Assembly (NCBI GenBank): GCA_010093485.1 | Contig: MU001495.1 | Location: 434,001-498,000 of the forward strand | DNA length: 64,000 nucleotides | Origin: Karstenula rhodostoma CBS 690.94 | Taxonomy: Eukaryota; Ascomycota; Dothideomycetes; Pleosporales; Didymosphaeriaceae | Reading direction: 5' to 3' | In this document: positions 21,409 through 33,078 of the stretch, in pieces | Position numbering within the stretch: position 1 is the first letter of the stretch | How the letters are laid out: each line of letters opens with the position of its first letter | Translations under genes and position numbers: made by a program | Notes under the pieces: generated by a model | What the model saw: the letters and a program-made list of their open reading frames with translations, nothing else | What the model was told of the DNA's origin: nothing | The model's database searches: none

Positions 21409-22498
21409 GCGGATACGCTATGATGGTCGGGACGGAGTCGGTTCTCTGGTTCGGGTGGTTCGCCGTGGACATGACGGAGTTGCAGTGGGCATTATCGTCG
21501 TGTACAGTTACGATAAATGCCTGAAAAACTCTTGCACTGGGCCGGCAAGATGGGACGGCGTTTGAGATCTCATGTCATCAACTCAGCTAACCGTCAAATG
21601 CATATCATGGACCTTTCCATTTCCTGAATACGATCGTTCCTCAACCCGTGCGAGATGGTGTGTGAGCGGGTGGCGGCCTGTGGCTCGTTTTTGGCCCATC
21701 GTGAGACAAGTTCTGGGTTCTGGTCGTGGGCTCATGCTCGCTGCAACCACGTCTACTTCTCAAATGCATCAGCAACCTTTCATCCTCGTCTCCTACTCAT
21801 CCCGAACAATCACACAATCCATCAACAACAGCCCAATCTGCCAGACACACTACCTCACTTCCATCCGCGCACAACCTTACTTCGCATGCTCGTGAGAGTA
21901 CTGACATCCCGACCCATCAAATCTACTATTCAATGATACACTACTTATCCTTGAGCTGGTAACTAAGGGAGACACCTTGTTATGATCATTTTTGTACTCC
22001 ACACACTCGATAACTCCATCTTTCTGTCATTTATTTCCTCCAGATGATATACTACCACTTTTTCATCATGTATGCCCACACACTTCCAACTTCCAGACTA
22101 ATCACTCCCGCAATAAACATACTCCCCGCCTCGCTTGGCAGCAAACACCACAGGAAAATTTACAACACGTTCTTGCACCACGCGTTACCCCGCGTCATTT
22201 CAACACACTGACCGCCCCCGGACTTGACTTGGGTGATCGTGCGTCTCACCTTAGCCCCAATTCGTCCGCAACGGAAGAAAGCTCTGGGGGGTTACTGCAT
22301 TGTGGGAGGGTGTTTATTTTGACCGCATAGTAGAGCATCTGTGATGGAAGGATGTAATGTTTCATGGAATTAATGTTACAGGTTTTGTTGTTGGGGGTAT
22401 ATCTAGGAGCTACGGATTCGCTGGGTTCATCGTACATGGTGTTTGACAACACCGGACGTCCACGACTTTGCGTGCAGAAGCCGGTGGCGAGGAGCCTA
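21409..22498. other. Convergent intergenic region
   Basis: AT-richer 3' flanks of eS24 (plus) and the Vps72 gene (minus). Only short frames are present. Nothing further is supported. Confidence 0.55.
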
Positions 22499-24616
22499 CT
22501 ACGCAGGCGTAGCAGCCTCCGTTTTCACATCAGCGGCCGCTTCCGCCGCGTTACCACTCGCAACCTCCTCCCCCGCCGCAGCCTCGACCCGCCTCGACCC
22601 GCCTCCAACCGACACAGCACCCTCGGGCTTCCTCTTCTCCATCTCCAAAAACCTCTTCGGCACCCCCGCCGCCGGCGCCATCCCCAGGAATCCCTTCCCC
22701 CTGCTCTCCATCGGCTTCGCCCTTCCCCCAACATAGCACCCCAGCTCCCCGCACCACACGAAACCTCCACCCACAACCCCGCGCAGCACCCCAAACGCTC
22801 TGCTGTCCCGATACGCAATCCCCGTCTCAGGATCGCGGTACTTGGCCTCCTTGTTGCTGACGGCGCAGAGTTCCTTCTTCGACTTGGCGAGCGCCTCCTT
22901 CTCCTTCTTCGTCTTGGGCGCGTTGAGCATCGCGGTGACGAAGGCCATGGCGTCGGCAACCGACCAGTTGAAGACGGCGGTGGAGAGCTGCACGAGCGCG
23001 GCTTTGTCTTTTTCCTTAAGGAGGGAGGCGGTAGAGCGGGCGCGGGTGGGGGCTGCGGCGGCGTCGAGGTTCGGGAAGGAGGAGAGGATAAGGAGGTTAC
23101 GGAGGGCGCGGCGGATGACTTTGCGGCGAGGGGGCGGGGGTGGAGGAGGTGGTTTCTGGAATTGTGCAAGGAGGTGCTGGGGGGACATGGTGGTGGGTGG
23201 TTGGTCTTGGGGGAACAGTGACGGGGTGAAGGAGAGGTCGGAGAGGTTGGAGTGCGATGCTGAGAGGAAGGGATTGGGAGGCAGATCAGGCTGTGAGGCT
23301 TGGAAGGGGTTACCGGGTAGGTCAGGTTGTGAAGTTTGAAACGGGTTGGGGGGTAGCTCGGCTTGTGAGGTCTGTTGTTGGCTGGGCTGCGTATATTGCT
23401 CCATACCGAAGAGGAAGGAGTCTGAGGTGGAGGGTGGAGCGAACATGACGTTGTTCGCGAAGGGCAGTTCCTGCGACATTGTGACATCGTGAATAGGTGG
23501 TTGGGAGGCTGGTATCGATGCAGGCTGTGAGTCCATACTTGGCGATTGGGATGTCGCCATGATTTGAGCATCATGATTTTGCGGTTGATCCACAGACATG
23601 AGCGTCGGCTGATCAGCCTCAGGGACAGATGCAGAGGGGTTCTCGGTGGATGTCGATGCGGTCATCTCTTTGTTGAGTTTGTCCTCCAAGTCCTCAAGCT
23701 TGGGAGCATCCTTTCCCGTGTATTTGACTTTGTCGTCAACCCAAATAGCGGGACCACTGTAGAAGCGGATGAACGGCCCATCGATTTGCCTATTCTTCAG
23801 GGCATCGATCTTGGCCTGCCTTTCGGCGGCTCGCAGCTCCTCAGCCTCCTCCCAATGATGTAGCGTCTTCTTGTTGATCCGCTCCACTCGAGCAGCCTCG
23901 GCTAGACGTTCGGCCTGGGTCAGAGGCTTCGGTTCGTCCTTCGCCTTGCGCGCCTCGGCTGCCTTCATCATAGCCAACGTCTCATCGCGGCGCTGATCCT
24001 TCTCCTTCAGCTTTGCCAGCGTGTGCTCCTTGTTTGCCATTGTTTGCTTCCTCGAGGATGTTCGTATGGGCCCATCTTCGTCGGTGGGGATCCACGACGC
24101 CCGCTCCGACTTTTTCTTGGGTCGCGATGGTCCAGGTCCAGCTGGCGGGGACTGGGTCGTGGTAGTCGGAACGTCAAGCTTGACGCGCTTGCGAGAGGAG
24201 GCAGCAGCCAGACGTGCGGCGAACGGGTTCGTAGCGGTCTTGCGCTTCTTGGTCCGCTCCTGACGTTCTGCCTTGCGAAGCTCTTTCTCGCCCGCGTCTT
24301 CATCGTCGCCTGCATCTTCATCCTCGGACGACGACGAGTCCAGGTTGTAGTCTTCCTGCTCGTTGGCATCGTCGCCCACGAACTCCTCCTCGTTGGCCAC
24401 CTCTTCCCATTCCTCTCCCCATTCGTCCTCTCCGGCAGCTGTGGCCAAGAGCGTGGACATGCGATTGCCCGCGTTTGATCTCCGTGCGCGTGAAACGACC
24501 ATGAGGTCCACGGGCGCCTCAGGCTCGCTGTCGCCCTCTGGCGTCGACCGCCCGCCATCGTGGTCGTCGACCGCGGCGTCGTCCATGTCCGGCCGCTCTT
24601 CTGGGACTGTGGACAT
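22499..24616 (-). CDS. vps72: SWR1-complex subunit Vps72/Swc2 (YL1 family), 705 aa
   Basis: A single open frame; the ATG at 24616 (MSTVPEERPDMDD) is preferred over an upstream GTG. The N-terminal half has YL1 family features: RRSNAGNRMSTLL, an acidic segment (EDEWGEEWEEVANEEEF), and a basic domain with the KKTLHHWEEAEELRA helix around 270. This region binds the histone H2A.Z-H2B dimer that SWR1 deposits. The middle is Gln/Ser/Pro-rich with a 12-residue repeat containing NPF (about residues 412-448) and a Pro run. The C-terminal YL1_C domain (about 590-640) includes AKYRDPETGIAYRDSRAFGV. The tail is Gly/Glu/Ala-rich and low complexity. At 705 aa it is close to the length usual in filamentous fungi. 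Confidence 0.9.
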   Translation of the reverse strand: MSTVPEERPDMDDAAVDDHDGGRSTPEGDSEPEAPVDLMVVSRARRSNAGNRMSTLLATAAGEDEWGEEWEEVANEEEFVGDDANEQEDYNLDSSSSEDEDAGDDEDAGEKELRKAERQERTKKRKTATNPFAARLAAASSRKRVKLDVPTTTTQSPPAGPGPSRPKKKSERASWIPTDEDGPIRTSSRKQTMANKEHTLAKLKEKDQRRDETLAMMKAAEARKAKDEPKPLTQAERLAEAARVERINKKTLHHWEEAEELRAAERQAKIDALKNRQIDGPFIRFYSGPAIWVDDKVKYTGKDAPKLEDLEDKLNKEMTASTSTENPSASVPEADQPTLMSVDQPQNHDAQIMATSQSPSMDSQPASIPASQPPIHDVTMSQELPFANNVMFAPPSTSDSFLFGMEQYTQPSQQQTSQAELPPNPFQTSQPDLPGNPFQASQPDLPPNPFLSASHSNLSDLSFTPSLFPQDQPPTTMSPQHLLAQFQKPPPPPPPPRRKVIRRALRNLLILSSFPNLDAAAAPTRARSTASLLKEKDKAALVQLSTAVFNWSVADAMAFVTAMLNAPKTKKEKEALAKSKKELCAVSNKEAKYRDPETGIAYRDSRAFGVLRGVVGGGFVWCGELGCYVGGRAKPMESRGKGFLGMAPAAGVPKRFLEMEKRKPEGAVSVGGGSRRVEAAAGEEVASGNAAEAAADVKTEAATPA
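23271..23380 (-). repeat. Coding repeat, 12-residue NPF units in vps72
   Basis: About three and a half units of about 36 nt encode QPDLPxNPFQxS with few substitutions. Period and sequence are plain in both DNA and protein. Confidence 0.8.
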
Positions 24617-26440
24617 GGTGCGCGTGCGGGGACAAGGATGTAAAGCGGCGAAGAGTGTCACGGAAAGCGCACGCGGTTCCTGAAGCGAGCCGAGTGTGAG
24701 TGAAGGTTTAGCGCGCAGACGTGGGCAAGGGCTGCGGGAAAGCTTCGAGAAGGAAGACGTGGAAGGCTCCGTTCATGCGCATGATCAGCAGGCCACGCCG
24801 CGTTGATGGTGCAGGGGCGCAGGGCGGACGGCGGACGGTACAGGCGGCTCGAACGGTGCTGGTGTTCATGCGCAGACTTCGCGCGTTTCAAGGCATTGTG
24901 GTTGCGGGCAGTGGGAAGGTGTGAGTTTGATGCGCACGAACATGACGGGCTTCTCGAAGGCATCATGCATCATGAATCATGATCTGCATGTCCCCGAAGC
25001 GGCTAGCCTGCGTGGTGTCGCCAAGCCCGCTGAAACGGTAGCGTGCCGTAGCGCCTGCCTGCCGTTGCCGATGCTCTCTACAGAAACCAGAAACGGGAAA
25101 AGAACAGACGAGGGCGGAATATATGTCTGCGGCTCTTCTACAAGGTGTGCTGCTGCATACATACATACAGAGTTTATTTCATGCACCATGGCAAATGGCA
25201 AACGTAGCGGGGCGCGTGGCTTAACCTAACCTGTTGGCTCGTGTTCGTGATGCTGAGCTGAGAGCTGAGCTTGAGGCTTCGTCTTGGTCAGATGCTTCGC
25301 TGCTACGTTTGTGAGGGCGGGCCAAGGACGGGCTCCCTGGGAACAATGTTATGTTACACACGGCTTCCAGGTTCTGTCAGCGCGCCCTCGGTCCGCCATA
25401 CTGTCGCTGGATTGGGGGTTGAACGAGGAGGAATACACATGGAACAGATGCCCACACTGCTCCCACAGGCGATTCTGCAGTCTCCAGCGCCAGGAGCGAG
25501 CGACGCCAGCTCCAGGGTCGCTATGACAAGGCACAAGCAGCCAATGGCAGGCGTGGGCGGGGCTGGACCACGTAAGACGTAGCGACGGTGTCGTTCGAAG
25601 CGGTTTCAAGTTTCGAGTGGACGGGAGCGCCCTCTGCCCCTATTGCGCGTGCGATGGAGCATGGCCTGCACTGTTGGCATGTAGCGGAGCAGCAAAGCAG
25701 CTGGCCGCCCCGTCCGACATCACGACGGCGCCAGTAGTCGCGTTGCCCGTCCCGATCTGTGTGTCTGCTTGCGTGGGCGTTTGGAGTGTCGTGCCGTCCG
25801 TGTCCCTGACCGGCTAGCCCAGCCAGCTCGAGCCAAAAACGACTCTCTCGCACCTCTCTGCGCTCCCGCATCTCTCCCGCCTGCCTCCACCAACCCTCCG
25901 ATGAACGAAGGTGTCTAATCGCGTGTAATCCCCCCATTTGATTCCCTTCTCCAGGCTGCTCGCGGCTTGTCTATTGCTCCATCGTAATCACGACTCCCGC
26001 CGGCGACGACCTGTGTCTCATTCACAGACCACACCCGGCCCGTCACTCCTTGATTGCCATCGCCGCCTGCGTTGAACGCGCTCCCGCCGTCCGCCGCCCG
26101 CCAACGCTCGCTGCCCTCGCCTCTGCTCTGCACGCCCTCGGGTATCAGTGCCCTGACCGGCTCACCTGCGCGCAACTGCTGCACCCGCACTCGAAAGAGC
26201 TGTCTGCACCGCCGCACGCCCGCACGTCGACCCGCCAGTGCTCGACTTACCTCGTCCGCAGGCTTGGATTGTACGCTTCAGCTCCAGCGCTGAGCTGAGC
26301 CTGCTTGCTGGCAACAGTCCACTCGCCTCACATTCCTTTGGCCGGTACCAACCCACGTTTCTGCCGCTACCCTGGTCTTGGTACCTCGATATTACTTCTC
26401 TAAACACTGCACAAACCAAAGACAGGGTCTGTAATACATA
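24617..26440. promoter_or_regulatory. Long divergent promoter region, vps72 and RRM-Pumilio gene
   Basis: 1.8 kb between divergent start codons. The part before 26441 is C-rich with CT tracts and looks like a long 5' leader. Frames on either strand (such as 25521-25937 minus) show no protein character. Long leaders are common for regulatory RNA-binding protein genes. Confidence 0.45.
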
Positions 26441-29400
26441 ATGGCTCCCTCAAACCGCCAGGAGCATCACATCAACCTCAACTACATTCCCCAGCTCCCC
26501 TCGCAGGCCCCGCTGTCGGCCTCGTCCACCACCTCCGCCTCGCCCACCGAGCCTCCCTCGTCGGGCGGCTCAATTCGCTTTCCAATGTCGTCCGCGACCA
26601 CGTCGAACCCCCTCGCGGGCGCCGCTGCTGGCGCAAGGCTTGGAGCCGGGTCTCCATCGCATGAATACGGTAGCAGATTATACTCGAAGCGGTTTGTCGC
26701 ATCCTGAAACCCGCGCGCAGATCCCATTTTGGCTAACGTCGGATGCAGGGCTCGCGAGATCCAAGCCCAGGAAGGCCTGAACCCCCAAATGTGGGGTCCC
26801 CCTACCAGCGGAAACTCGACGCCGCTGCGAGAGACCATCCCAGAGTCGCCCAGCGGTGACAGTTTCCCCGACTTCAACGGAGCGATGCCAGACGCTGCTG
26901 CTGCCCAGACGTCTGGTCGCCGTGCCCGTGCTGGCACTCTACCCTCGCGATTCTCTCCTTCAGCTGCACCGCCAGGCTTGCTGCCCCCTTCGTCGATGCT
27001 TCCCAAGACGTCTCGCCCGACGCCGTCGACGAGCCCCTTCAAGCCCAGTTCCGGCGCACCCACTGAAAACACGGGCTTTGCTGCTCTTGGTTCCACCAAT
27101 GCCGCTGCCAAATCAGCCCTCCTCTCCCGCCTACGAGCTGGCTCGATGCCCCAACGACCAGGCTATTTGCCGCCCGCCATGTCGCCGTTTGGGAATCCCA
27201 TCTTCTCTACGGGATGGACGAGCAGTCGTGACCGCAGCAGCACGCTCCAGAGCATTGCATCGCAGCCCTCAAATGGTCCCACTTCGCCCCAGTCCTCGTT
27301 TTCCAGGGACTCGCTCGCCGATACCGACGTGAAGACATTGGATTACCTCGGTCTCGTAGACACGCCCCAGCCTGCCCGTGCCACGCTTGCCCCGTCCGAC
27401 ATCGAACTTCTCCTCGAGGGCCAACGCCATGCACTCAACCAAAACGCAACTGCTGCCGCCAACCGCTTCCGCTCGTACTCCGTCAACGCCAAGGAGAAGT
27501 ACGCTGACGATGAGGATGAGCTTGACCAGGCTGCGTACGGCAACTACAGTGGATCCATGACCCCGGCAGAAGCAAGTGCTCTCGCCATCCACGAAGCTGT
27601 CCGACAACACAACCTGGAGGTGCAAGCCTTTGCCAACTTTGCGAGTTCTACCCGTCCTCGTGCTCGCACTGCGGGTGTTCTCGATTCGCCATCTCAGCGG
27701 CTGATGAGGAACTACCTTCCCTCCTCGTCCCGCCTCGACAACAGCCTCAACGCCGCTGAAATGACCGAAGACGCCGAGTACAGCCTAGCCGAAGCTGTAA
27801 AGAGTCTCCAGCTGGGCGGCAAACCCAGCTCGAACCTTGGTGACGATACGTTGGAGGGGCCGACCCGAGCGCTTTGGCTCGGCAACATCCCTTCGTCGAC
27901 GACTGTCTCGTCCCTGGATGTCATTTTCAAGGCTTTCGGCCCCATCGAGTCCACCCGTGTTCTGACCCACAAGAACTGCGGATTTGTCAACTACGAGACC
28001 ATTGACAGCGCCATTCAGGCAAAGCTGCAGCTCAACGGAAAGGAGATCTTCCCTGGTGCTGGTCCAGTGCGCATCGGTTACGCCAAGGTCCCCAGCGCGG
28101 CAGCTACTCCTGGGCACAATGGCCTCTTCCCCTCACCAAGCCCTGACCCGCTTGCCAAATCCCAAGCAGAGGGCTCAAACTTGTCAAGCAATGCTGCTAA
28201 AGCGAATGGCGCCCGTGTTGAGAGTGCCAGCGTGCCTCTTACCACTCCTGAGCTGACGGACATTCGTGGCGATATCGTCAGCATCGTGAAAGAGTTGGGC
28301 GCCACGGATGAGGAGCAGCTGCGCATCTCGGCCCACGTCGAGCAAGCTGTTCAGCATGACAACTACTTCACAGAGATTCCACCTGTCGAGGAACCCAGCC
28401 ACACCCGTATTCACGATGCGCCGCGTCTGCGAGAGATCCGCAAGCGCATCGACAACAACTCGTGCTCGCAGCCTGATATTGAGGAAATTGCCATGAACAT
28501 GCTGCCCGAGATCGCCGAGCTCTCATCTGATTATTTGGGTAACACGGTTGTGCAGAAGTTGTTCGAATACTGCTCGGAACCCACCAAGGAGGCCATGCTG
28601 CGAGAGATCGCTCCCCACCTGGCTAAGATTGGCGTTCACAAAAACGGAACCTGGGCCGCCCAGAAGATTATCGATGTTGCCAGGACTCCTGCTCTGCAGA
28701 AGATGATTGTCGATGCCCTACGACCATTTGCCGTGACCCTTTTCCTGGACCAGTTCGGCAACTACGTTATGCAAGGATGCCTCCGTTATTCGGCGCCGCT
28801 GAACAACTTTATCTTTGAGGCCATGCTCAGCCGTCTGTGGGATCTCGCCCAGGGTCGATTCGGTGCACGAGCAATGCGTGCTTGCCTGGAGAGCCACTAC
28901 GCAACCAAGGACCAGCAGCGCATGGTGGCTGCTACAATTGCCCTCCACAGCGTGCAGCTTGCCACGAACGCTAACGGTGCCTTGCTGCTCACCTGGTTCC
29001 TCGACACCTGCAACTTCCCTCGACGTCGCACAGTCCTCGCCCCTCGACTGGTTCCACACATCGTGCATCTGTGCACCCACAAGGTTGCTTATCTGACGGT
29101 TTTGAAAATCATCAACCAGCGGAACGAACCGGATGCTCGTGACACCATCCTGCAAGCTTTGTTCTTCTCACCGAACGACCAGGTTCTAGAGGATATCCTC
29201 ATTGACCAGAACTGTGGCGCGACCTTGATCTTCAAGGTCCTGACAACTCCTTTCTTCGACGAGAAGATCCGTCCAGACGTGGTTCAAAACGTCCGTAACG
29301 TTTTGACCCGCATCAAGGCGCAGCCCGGACAAGGCTACAAGCGATTGATGGACGAAGTTAATCTCTCCACACGTGGTGGCCCTGGCCACCGCGAGCACTC

Positions 29401-29896
29401 TCAAACTCGTCCTGCTTCTTCTCGGGACAGCCCTGCAGGCTCCCATGCTGAGCCTCGCCAATTCTATCCGGGTGTCGCACCCGGGATGGACCCCATCGCC
29501 CTACAACGAACTGCAAGCATGGACTCTAATGGCTTCGAGCAGTATCCCATGGGTTTGGGCGGTCCAATGTACATGCCTGGCATGCAGGCTATGACTGGCC
29601 CCCAGCAACTTCAGTACCAACAGCTCCTTGCACAGCAGGGACGAGGCCAGCCTTTCTACCCTCAGATGAACGGCTACCAACCTCCTGCATCCGGCATGGA
29701 TTACCGGAATGTGAGCCCAGTCGCAGCCCCTGGCTTCACTGGTTCACCCATGCTTCAGCCTGCTTCTCTCGGACAGGGCATGAACCCGGTCATGGGTGCG
29801 CAGATGTATCCTTACGGCATGTATGTACCTCAGCAGCAACAGCAAGCTGCTGGAGGGGGTCAACGACGTGGCAGGGTAGGCCATCCATTTGCATAA
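26441..29896 (+). CDS. Jsn1/Puf2-like RNA-binding protein, RRM plus Pumilio repeats, 1132 aa
   Basis: Exons 26441-26691 and 26749-29896 with a 57-nt intron (GTTTGT...CTAAC...GCAG). The N-terminal 450 residues are Ser/Pro-rich and disordered. An RRM lies at about 457-530: ALWLGNIPSST, then GFVNYETIDSAI. Pumilio repeats follow at about 660-960, for example YLGNTVVQKLFEYC, KNGTWAAQKIID, DQFGNYVMQGCL and ANGALLLTWFLDTC. The C-terminal 150 residues are Gln/Met/Pro/Gly-rich (QQLQYQQLLAQQ). The order RRM then PUF is characteristic of yeast Jsn1 (Puf1) and Puf2, which bind 3' untranslated regions of mRNAs, many for membrane or mitochondrial proteins. The ATG at 26441 gives a conserved-looking start (MAPSNRQEHHINLNYIPQLP). 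Confidence 0.92.
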
Positions 29897-30907
29897 TCAC
29901 TAGCTTATGGTACTAACGTCAACCAGCGGTAAATGAATTCTTGGGAGCCCTTGACGGATTCACTTTGACTTTGAGTCCTCGCATCATACGGATTTTCTAT
30001 TGTTGTAAAAGGGCTGTTACCAATACCTTCTGTACATGTTCGTTCAGGCGCCTTCGACCTGACTTTCGATATCAGCAGTCCAAGAAGGACATGGCGGGTC
30101 TCACAGAGGGACGCAGCCTCATCGTTTCTTAGCGTCATTTATACTTCGCCGGAGAGAAGGGGAGCAGGCTACCTTGCATCTCACGCCACTTTTATGACTT
30201 GCATGTTTCTTTCCTTTCACATTCATATCGGTCGGGCTGCGCGCCCTTCTCTCTGGCACTTCCAATCCAATGCATTCGCAATGACACTCGTTTTCTCCTT
30301 TTGGATCACGCTTCAGCTGTTCAACAACTCGTGCGCGACGATTTGCGGTTCAAAAGTCTCTTCTCTTCTTGTATCTTACTTGGGTGGCGGCTTGGCTTCG
30401 ACTTTCGACGGAGGCCAGGCGCGTCGCCATTTAGATGTTTACACTCACCCTCGCGATCTGCGGACGGCGGGGTGGTGTATCTCAACCCAATTCTTCCTAG
30501 CAATGTGTGGAGAGGTGGCGGTCATGACTGGCGATGAGGGAGGAAGGAAACAAGGAAAAAGTTGGAAAGGACATTAGGATCTAAGGGGTTTGGTGCTCTT
30601 TGTTTGTGGGTGCGATACGGTACATGCTTGTCTTTCTCGGGTGGGGGCGCTGGTAGTTTGTTTGCAGATAGATGACAATTCAGGCGCTCTCTGAACCCGG
30701 CAGGGCTGGGGAAACGTATATTTGGGATGGGCTTGTGCGGAGAGGGCGAGTGCTGTGATGTCTTGGTCTATCTCTGCATGTCGTCCATGTGGGTTCTCTG
30801 CGGTCTTTCATGGGGCATCTTCATTCGTATGACCTAGCAATGATTTGATAGACAGATTACCAAATAATGAACGCGCGTAGCAGCGAAAACGAAAATAGCA
30901 GCCAGAC
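29897..30907. other. 3' flank of the Pumilio gene, no supported gene
   Basis: Frames at 30194-30577 on plus are not protein-like. The first few hundred bases are probably the 3' untranslated region of the RRM-Pumilio gene. Confidence 0.5.
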
Positions 30908-31399
30908 CTAAACCCAGGGTATCATGCCAGCTCGCAGCGCAAAACTCAAAAACTCCTGTACCACGAACGCCTTTTCCAACCCGGCAAACAACCCAACGGT
31001 CTGGTGGATACCCCTCTGCAGAAACACCTCGCGCAGCGGCGCATGCATGCTCACCTTTTGCAGTGCCTGGGAGTGGGATGCAGTGACAGTGGACACACGT
31101 ACACGTCCAATATGGCCAATTTCAGGTACCTCTATCCGTCGCGCATCTTCCAGGATTTTGTACTCAAAATACTTTTCTTCGGCATGTTGTTGAATACCGT
31201 TTTTCAAACGATCCTGCTCCGCATATTCGGGACTGATGTCCGAAGACGTGTGCTCTGCAGCGTCGAGATGCGATCGAAATCCCGGGTAGTGATACGCCGT
31301 GCCGCACTCGCAGGCTTCGTGCGCGCTTTCGACGACACGAGAATGGCTCAAGCCCGCTTGCGCACCGTTCAAACCTGCTTGCACCGACAAGGGTCGCAT
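30908..31399 (-). CDS. Possible small protein with a C2H2-like Cys/His motif, 163 aa
   Basis: A frame of 164 codons starting at the ATG at 31399, only 8 bp after the stop codon of the capping-enzyme gene on the same strand. The same frame is open further back inside the capping gene, where it is a shadow. Beyond that gene it looks protein-like: a possible zinc motif CECGTAYHYPGFRSHLDAAEH, a helical charged middle (QQHAEEKYFEYKILEDARR), and an ordered end (GLFAGLEKAFVVQEFLSFAL). Codon use is even. I do not recognise a family. The spacing is odd for a fungal gene: there is no room for a promoter unless transcription starts inside the capping gene. It may be a separate gene with unseen 5' exons, part of a bicistronic message, or chance. 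Confidence 0.35.
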   Translation of the reverse strand: MRPLSVQAGLNGAQAGLSHSRVVESAHEACECGTAYHYPGFRSHLDAAEHTSSDISPEYAEQDRLKNGIQQHAEEKYFEYKILEDARRIEVPEIGHIGRVRVSTVTASHSQALQKVSMHAPLREVFLQRGIHQTVGLFAGLEKAFVVQEFLSFALRAGMIPWV

Positions 31400-31407
31400 G
31401 TGCACTT

Positions 31408-32716
31408 CTAGTGGCCGTTTACATCGTCCACGCGACGTCTCTTGTTGGGGTTCTCCGACTCCTGGAACTGCCCGCCCGCCTGCATCTGCTTGACGGCTTT
31501 CTTGATGGCGCTCTCGGAGGTGCGCAGGTCTTGCTCCGTGACGGGGTCCTCGATGCTCCCAAGCACGCTCTCCACGGTAGAGACGTGATTCGCATCCGCC
31601 TTGTCGTCTCGCCAGCGCGGCGTGCCATCGTCGTCCTTCTTGAACTTCCACCGCCCGTCCGTGTCGCGGTAACACTCTATGATCCTGCCGTCAAGCCGCT
31701 GCTTCAGACCCTTGAGCATCTCCCAGTCTTGCGGCGTGACGGACAGACGGTGCGCGAATGGCCGATATCTGTTGTTCCCGTGGTTAACGAGGAGTTCAAA
31801 TTTCGTCGGCATGGCATCGTAGTCTGGGTAGGGGGACGGGTCTTCGTCGTCTGGGGAGGCCTCAATCATGGGGAACTCGCCGAGGCGCAGTTTGAAGTCG
31901 ATGGTGTTCTCGTGGGGAGGTTTCCACTTAAGGATGTGGTTGTCTGTGCCAAACTCGTACCTGTGATTGTCAGTACTGCCTTTAACTTCCCTGCGCTGTC
32001 CTGAGATGCATGTAGACCTACTTCGTATCCTTGCACGTGAAAATCAATCCATCGTTCCCGTGCTTCAGCTTCGGCATCACCTGGTCGAAAACATATGAGA
32101 TGTGGTACGCCAACTGCTGTTCCTTCTCCTTGACTTGGAACGGCACCAGCGGCATGAGCGACTTTGTCTGCGTCAGGTATGTATGCCATGGCTTGATCAC
32201 GCGCTCTTTCAGGGCCCACAGGCGCTTCGAAAGCGGCTTGTCGGTGTAGTTTTCGCCGTCGGCAGCCAGGCAGTCAAACGCGTAGAATATGAGCTTGGTG
32301 GTCCCATCTGGATATAGATCGTTCACCAGCTCGCCGTCCAGGATAGTCGCATACAGGAAAGCTTCTTTTTGGAACAGAGCGCCGTGGTAGGGTACCCGGA
32401 TTGGCGGCTTGACCTCGTAGTAGTTGTTCTTGCGGTCGATGAGGAATGTGACTGGCTCAAAGCCTCGTTCTGAGTCGACAAAGTGAAAGAATAATAAGCA
32501 GCGCAAGCCGTCAGTCTTTTCGCACATGAAGTACTCGCGCTGCTGGAGCTCGGCTACATGCTGGCGCGCGAAAGACACGGGCTGCGCGCCTGGGAAGCGT
32601 GTGTTTCCCTCGCGGTGGATGAGTTCAGCGACGGCGTGCTTCAGCGGTCCGGAATCCTCGTTGGAAAGCTGAAAGCCGGGGATCGAGGGCGGCGCGGACG
32701 ATGCGTGGGCTGCCAT
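31408..32716 (-). CDS. ceg1: mRNA capping enzyme, guanylyltransferase subunit, 415 aa
   Basis: Exons (minus) 32022-32716 and 31408-31960 with a 61-nt intron (GTAGGT...CACAG). It carries the motifs of GTP:RNA guanylyltransferases in order. Motif I is EKTDGLRCLL with the nucleophile Lys at about 67; motif III is ILDGELV; then LIFYAFDCLA (IIIa); motif IV is DGLIFT; motif V is LKWKPPHENTIDFKL. A C-terminal OB-type region holds GRIIECYRD. The tail is Lys/Arg-rich (NKRRRVDD), possibly a nuclear signal. The enzyme transfers GMP to the diphosphate end of nascent mRNA, working with a separate RNA triphosphatase and bound to the RNA polymerase II tail. Length fits the fungal family. Confidence 0.93.
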
Positions 32717-33078
32717 GGTGCGGCAACCTCGAACTGGACTGGTCGCGGTTGCTAGGCGATGCGCGTAGGAGCAGTTGGGAGCTGGGTGGTGGGTTTTGCA
32801 AAGTGCTGGCTGCCTGTGACGCGACAAAGAGCCAAGCTCCTGGTGGAGAATGCGCCAAGATCTGGGGTTCATGCAGGAACAACACACGTGCAGCTTGCCG
32901 ATTGACAGATCTCGAGGCTTCAGATGTTTGATATAAAATGGGTGACGTTTGACGAATAATAGTATTAAATCAAGCTTGTTCGCATTCGAGACATCCTCTA
33001 TTTTCGACAGAGCGTCATTATATACAGGCATTTCACAATATCATACAAAGCTCACCGCGGCTAACGCTCGACCCAATC
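32717..33078. promoter_or_regulatory. Promoter region of the capping-enzyme gene
   Basis: Lies between the start of the capping gene (minus) and the stop of the cbp3 gene (minus). No gene is seen. Confidence 0.5.

Noticed and set aside
22364..23221. 285-codon plus-strand frame
   Set aside because: Antisense shadow of the vps72 C-terminal coding region; Arg/Pro-rich, typical of the reverse frame of Gly/Ala codons.
30908..31675. Full 255-codon frame as one gene
   Set aside because: Its first 90 codons overlap the capping-enzyme exon in another frame and are Arg/Gly-rich shadow; only the part after 31399 is kept as a weak candidate.
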